64,000 nt of DNA, from the NCBI GenBank assembly GCA_963597615.1, contig CAVBQS010000026.1, positions 1 to 64,000 of the forward strand, in the 5' to 3' direction. The stretch is from CAKRJP01 sp963597615. Lineage in GTDB: Bacteria > Bacillota > Clostridia > Lachnospirales > Lachnospiraceae. Under the pieces are notes generated by a model. That model was given only the letters and a program-made list of their open reading frames with translations, ran no database searches and had not been told where the DNA came from. The position numbers and the translations under genes were made by a program. Of the stretch, positions 60,820 to 64,000 are shown in pieces (within the stretch, counting starts at the first letter, position 1; each line of letters begins with the position of its first letter).

Positions 60820-61986
60820 CTATTGTCTTGGAAACCATCCAAAATCAACGCATCGCCCTAAATCCCAGCTGTCCCAGCCGGTCCAGCCATGGTCGTTGAT
60901 GGTATCTGTCAATAGTTTGTAGCTCCAATAAAAATACCCACTGCCTGCATTCCAGGCCTCCAACTGAGCCTTGGCCACTGCCTCATAAATCTCTTTTTTC
61001 TCTTCTGGAGTAATGGTTGTCTCAATTTTCCCGTCCAAACCATTTAAAACAGATTGCCCACCTTTGGTGTCCCAACCGCAAGCCAGGGAATTAAAAAGGC
61101 TCCACTCTCCACAGATTACAGGGAAGTATTCTTCCATCTCTTCCACATCTTTTTGAAAATGATCTTTTATATACCCTATATAGCCCTCAATGGTCTGTGG
61201 GCAGCCGGAACTTTCTGCCAGCATAAGATATTGATGGGTATCCAGCACCACATTTTTATATTTGTCCTCCTGCATAAAATCCTTCCATGCCTTAAGTTCA
61301 AAGCCATCGTGAATTACAATATATTTATCCTCTGGCAAATATTTTCGAATTCGATCATAGGCCTCCAAATAAAATCCACGTAAAAATTCCATAGAAATAG
61401 GGCCGGACCCTTCTGCCATTTCAGGATCCACTGCTGGGTATCTTTCGGTAACCTTCATAGAATCCCAAATATTTTCTGTAACTGGCTCGTTAAGAATCTC
61501 GATTCCCCATAAGCCTTGCCGCCTGCCATACCTTTTGGCTAAACGCTCCAAGACCGTCTGGACAAATTCTACTTCCTCAGGATATTTAGACCACTTACAC
61601 ACCCCACAGATTCCCCCATTATCAAATCCATTTTGTCCCAAAGGAGCAGTATGAAGATCAATTAATATTTTTAAGCCGTAGCTTTCTGCCCAACAAAAAG
61701 CTTTATCCAACTCCTCCATGCAACCAATAAAAGGTTCCCTGTCTCCAAAAATAAAATATGGTACTGGAATACGAACAGCTTCCATTCCCATGGACTTAAT
61801 TGTTACAAAATCTCGCTCTGTAATATATTCTGAACGGTGAATTTTAATTCTAGCCTCATAGACATCTTTTGAAAGCTGTCTTGGCAGGTAATACTCATCT
61901 TCCGCAGTAGTGCCATGAAACAGTGCAGGACTCATCCATTTTTCCAAAACCAACCAGTTTCCTAAATTAACGCCTTTTACTTTCAT
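60820..61986 (-). CDS. Glycoside hydrolase family 5-like beta-glucanase
   Basis: 388 residues, TIM-barrel. Acid/base Glu167 (EILNEPV) and nucleophile Glu294 (VICGEWSLF) are present; the N terminus GVNLGNWLVLEKWM resembles exo-beta-1,3-glucanases. No signal peptide: acts on imported oligosaccharide. ATG at 61986 preceded by AAAGGTG; a GTG at 61998 overlaps that site. It overlaps the symporter end by 20 bases, so coupling is likely. Confidence 0.85.
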   Translation of the reverse strand: MKVKGVNLGNWLVLEKWMSPALFHGTTAEDEYYLPRQLSKDVYEARIKIHRSEYITERDFVTIKSMGMEAVRIPVPYFIFGDREPFIGCMEELDKAFCWAESYGLKILIDLHTAPLGQNGFDNGGICGVCKWSKYPEEVEFVQTVLERLAKRYGRRQGLWGIEILNEPVTENIWDSMKVTERYPAVDPEMAEGSGPISMEFLRGFYLEAYDRIRKYLPEDKYIVIHDGFELKAWKDFMQEDKYKNVVLDTHQYLMLAESSGCPQTIEGYIGYIKDHFQKDVEEMEEYFPVICGEWSLFNSLACGWDTKGGQSVLNGLDGKIETTITPEEKKEIYEAVAKAQLEAWNAGSGYFYWSYKLLTDTINDHGWTGWDSWDLGRCVDFGWFPRQ

Positions 61987-63364
61987 TTTTCTTTGCACCT
62001 TTCTTTCGACTATTTAAATCTGCAATAATCTGTGGAAATTCCTTGTCTAAGTGCCAGAATTTCATGATAAGAAGGCCAAAAATATAGACAATAATCGGAA
62101 TCCATACGAAACAAATTTCTATGGAGCGAAGGGCTGATACTGATTGCACTGCTGCATCTCCTACATAACCTCCGACTTCCAAAATCACACCAAGAAGGGC
62201 AGATCCTACTCCATTTCCAATCTTATAACCAAAGCTGCAGGCGCTATTTACTAGGCCTTCTGTTCTATATCCAGTCTTCCACTCTCCATAGTCAATAGTA
62301 TCAGAAACCATTGCCCACATAGTTGCTCCACCGCAGGCATTACCAATTCCCCGGATTACACTGGAAACCACAATAATTGCCATTGCACCACCGGAGTAAT
62401 TCAGAATCAACATCCCCACAATATCAAAAACCAAACCAATAGCAAATACATTTCTTTTGCCTATTTTCTTTACCAACATAGCAATAAAGAACATAGCCAC
62501 AATCTGTACCACATTGAAAATACCATTGATGGTAGACACTAAGTTTCGATCTCCTAAAATATCCTTTGCATAATAAACAGTAGCTCCACCATTTACAGAA
62601 TACATAAGGAAGAACAGGGCCAACATTCCTGTCATCATGATCCAATACTTATTCTTAAATAAAGCTTTCACGCCCTCCACGAATGGCACATCCTTTGCCT
62701 GACCATTCTCATCGGATGAAGCCGACTTTACTCTCTCCTTGGTACCAAAGAAATTTAATAAAAATGCCACGATTGCAACAAAGCCAAATACAGTAAAGGT
62801 TTTTGTCCATGCAGATGCATTATTTCCAAAGGCCTCTACCAAAGGAAGGGTAAAGGTATTGATAGTAAGGGTTCCTGCTGTTGCCAACAAATTTCTAAAG
62901 ATACTAAGAACTGATCTCTCATAAGGATCCTGGGTCATTAAAGCATTTAAAGAAGAATAAGGAACATTGATGGCTGTATAGATCACCGTTGAAGTCAAGT
63001 TATATGTAACGAAAACATATACCAGCTTTGCAGTTGCTCCCAATCCTGTAGGAACTGAAAAAAGCAAGATTCCTGAAATTGCAAATGGAATACACATTCT
63101 AAGAATCCATGGCCTTGCCTTTCCATACTTCGATTTGGTGCGATCCACAATCACACCCATAATAATATCGCTGATTCCGTCAAACACTCTAGATACCATC
63201 ATAATGGTTCCAACTGCCAGAGCACTTACTCCCGCATAGTCCGTGTAGTAGAACAATAGAAAGGCTGACATAGCCGTATAAATAATATTGCAGCCAAAAT
63301 CTCCACATCCGTAAGAAAATCTCTCAAACACCTTAGAAAAGGTTAATTTACTCTTTGTTTCCAT
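61967..63364 (-). CDS. GPH family sugar:cation symporter (MFS)
   Basis: 465 residues with twelve predicted helices. The motif pair DYAGVSALAVGTIMMVSRVFDGISDIIMG...DRTKSKYGKARPWILRM near residues 40-90 is the signature of the glycoside-pentoside-hexuronide family. It should import oligosaccharides or glycosides with Na+ or H+. AAGGGG eight bases before ATG at 63364 decides the start; an upstream ATG (63412) lacks a site. First gene of an operon with GH5 and GH43, opposite the AraC gene. Confidence 0.88.
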   Translation of the reverse strand: METKSKLTFSKVFERFSYGCGDFGCNIIYTAMSAFLLFYYTDYAGVSALAVGTIMMVSRVFDGISDIIMGVIVDRTKSKYGKARPWILRMCIPFAISGILLFSVPTGLGATAKLVYVFVTYNLTSTVIYTAINVPYSSLNALMTQDPYERSVLSIFRNLLATAGTLTINTFTLPLVEAFGNNASAWTKTFTVFGFVAIVAFLLNFFGTKERVKSASSDENGQAKDVPFVEGVKALFKNKYWIMMTGMLALFFLMYSVNGGATVYYAKDILGDRNLVSTINGIFNVVQIVAMFFIAMLVKKIGKRNVFAIGLVFDIVGMLILNYSGGAMAIIVVSSVIRGIGNACGGATMWAMVSDTIDYGEWKTGYRTEGLVNSACSFGYKIGNGVGSALLGVILEVGGYVGDAAVQSVSALRSIEICFVWIPIIVYIFGLLIMKFWHLDKEFPQIIADLNSRKKGAKKNESKRR

Positions 63365-63421
63365 AGGTTTATCCCCTTTTACTTTTGATAACTTCACATA
63401 GGATATGTTCATTGCGCGCTG

Positions 63422-63507
63422 AACAACCGTTGTTTACGCTATTATAATAGCATTCTCTAATGTAATGCCATAGGTCATATTCTATGCAAAATATAGGTCG
63501 ATATTCT
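63422..63507 (-). promoter_or_regulatory. Symporter operon promoter with AraC-type direct repeats
   Basis: -10 TATAAT (63446-63441) with a poor -35 GGCATT (63469-63464). Adjacent to the -35 is ATAGGTCATATTCT (63470-63483), repeated as ATAGGTCGATATTCT (63493-63507) 23 bases further upstream, two helical turns: the usual layout for AraC-type activation. A perfect palindrome AACAAC-C-GTTGTT (63422-63434) covers the predicted transcription start. Confidence 0.7.
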
Positions 63508-63591
63508 CTTTTTATATCTTTTTCTCATTTCATAAGTATGATATGCTAAAACCATTAGAAAATATAAAACAAAAATGCTAAGAGGTTCCCC

Positions 63592-64000
63592 ATGAGTATT
63601 ACAAATAACAAAACTCTTCGTTTCGCGCCAAAACAACAAGACGATTTTTCATCGGAAGAAAGCAACTCCAACTTTAGCTACGAAATCATTTCTACCCTAG
63701 AATCTACCGGCGTGCATTTTCGGACTTCGATAGATCCCGGAAGCTATATACCAGCCCATCTCCACAACGCTATTGAAATTATCTATCTATTAGAAGGAAA
63801 TTTAACGGTGGCAACTAAAAACGGCAGCAAAGAATATCAGGCTGAAGACTGCATCTTAATCAATCCCAATGTAATCCATGCCACCAAATGCACCGATGCC
63901 AACACCGCTATACTTTTTCAGATACCACTTTCTTTTTTATCTTTATATGTAGAGCAGCCGGAACAGCTAGTCTTTCATTTAGAAAAAGGAAATCGGGATG
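63592..64000 (+). CDS. AraC family transcriptional regulator, N-terminal part
   Basis: Runs off the window after about 136 codons. The N-terminal cupin is recognisable: PAHLHNAIEIIYLLEG near residues 54-69 with the HxHxxxE motif, and INPNVIHATKC. The DNA-binding half is not in view. Starts at ATG 63592 with AGAGG ahead. Divergent from the symporter-GH5-GH43 operon and the likely activator of it via the direct repeats, by inference. Confidence 0.85.
   Translation, partial: MSITNNKTLRFAPKQQDDFSSEESNSNFSYEIISTLESTGVHFRTSIDPGSYIPAHLHNAIEIIYLLEGNLTVATKNGSKEYQAEDCILINPNVIHATKCTDANTAILFQIPLSFLSLYVEQPEQLVFHLEKGNRD

Overview
The window looks like chromosomal DNA from a low-GC Gram-positive anaerobe of the class Clostridia, most likely a Lachnospiraceae-type gut bacterium. 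The indications are T-box leaders, a perfect CIRCE element, a SigH gene in its usual firmicute neighbourhood, a papain-family exoprotein with clostridial hydrophobic (ChW) repeats, a DUF1461 membrane protein, DUF3793 and DUF2325 proteins, and a class-C-like group II intron end. Almost all of it is core or metabolic genome; no prophage, plasmid genes, CRISPR array or complete insertion sequence was seen. Most genes lie on the minus strand in short operons with well-placed ribosome binding sites.

Layout. 1-5.6 kb: a group II intron end, a patatin lipase, an ABC-F ATPase, a histidine phosphatase, luxS, and the infC-rpmI-rplT operon behind a structured attenuator leader. 5.6-10.2 kb: degV, dut and a TrpXYZ-type ABC importer controlled by a tryptophan T-box. 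10.2-19.4 kb: folD-fchA, a MATE exporter, metA followed by the ChW cysteine peptidase, an AI-2E family permease, a SEC-C protein and a small membrane protein. 19.4-25.6 kb: an unlisted 57-residue ORF, purA with a palindrome over its promoter, cardiolipin synthase, an acidic-tailed membrane protein, glnS and tRNA-Thr. 25.5-30.6 kb: ispF, a GNAT gene, cysS, mrnC, rlmB and sigH, the familiar firmicute order. 30.7-37.7 kb: two tRNA-Met and one tRNA-Val, gdhA with an elaborate leader, purL, and a DUF1461 protein. 37.7-49.4 kb: LysR regulator plus glgB, ridA, a second MATE, then hrcA-grpE-dnaK-dnaJ, rarA and a flavin reductase. 49.5-57.4 kb: a CBS-type pyrophosphatase, an S1 protein, ilvE, ilvBN behind a valine T-box, folA and thyA. 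57.5-64 kb: DUF3793-flavodoxin-DUF2325 with iron-regulator-like sites, then a GPH sugar symporter with GH5 and GH43 glycosidases, divergent from an AraC-type regulator that runs off the end.

How the parts work together: nucleotide synthesis (purA, purL, thyA, folA, dut), one-carbon metabolism (folD, fchA), amino acid supply (gdhA, ilvBNE, metA, Trp import) and translation (infC, rpmI, rplT, tRNAs, glnS, cysS, rlmB, mrnC) dominate. Amino acid starvation is read directly by two T-boxes; the codon in the ilv leader, GTA, matches the tRNA-Val(TAC) encoded in this window.

The best candidates for something under-described are the leader of gdhA (three hairpins with GGA loops and a 28-codon upstream ORF) and the DUF3793-flavodoxin-DUF2325 unit with two overlapping iron-type operators. 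Both are inferred from sequence alone.
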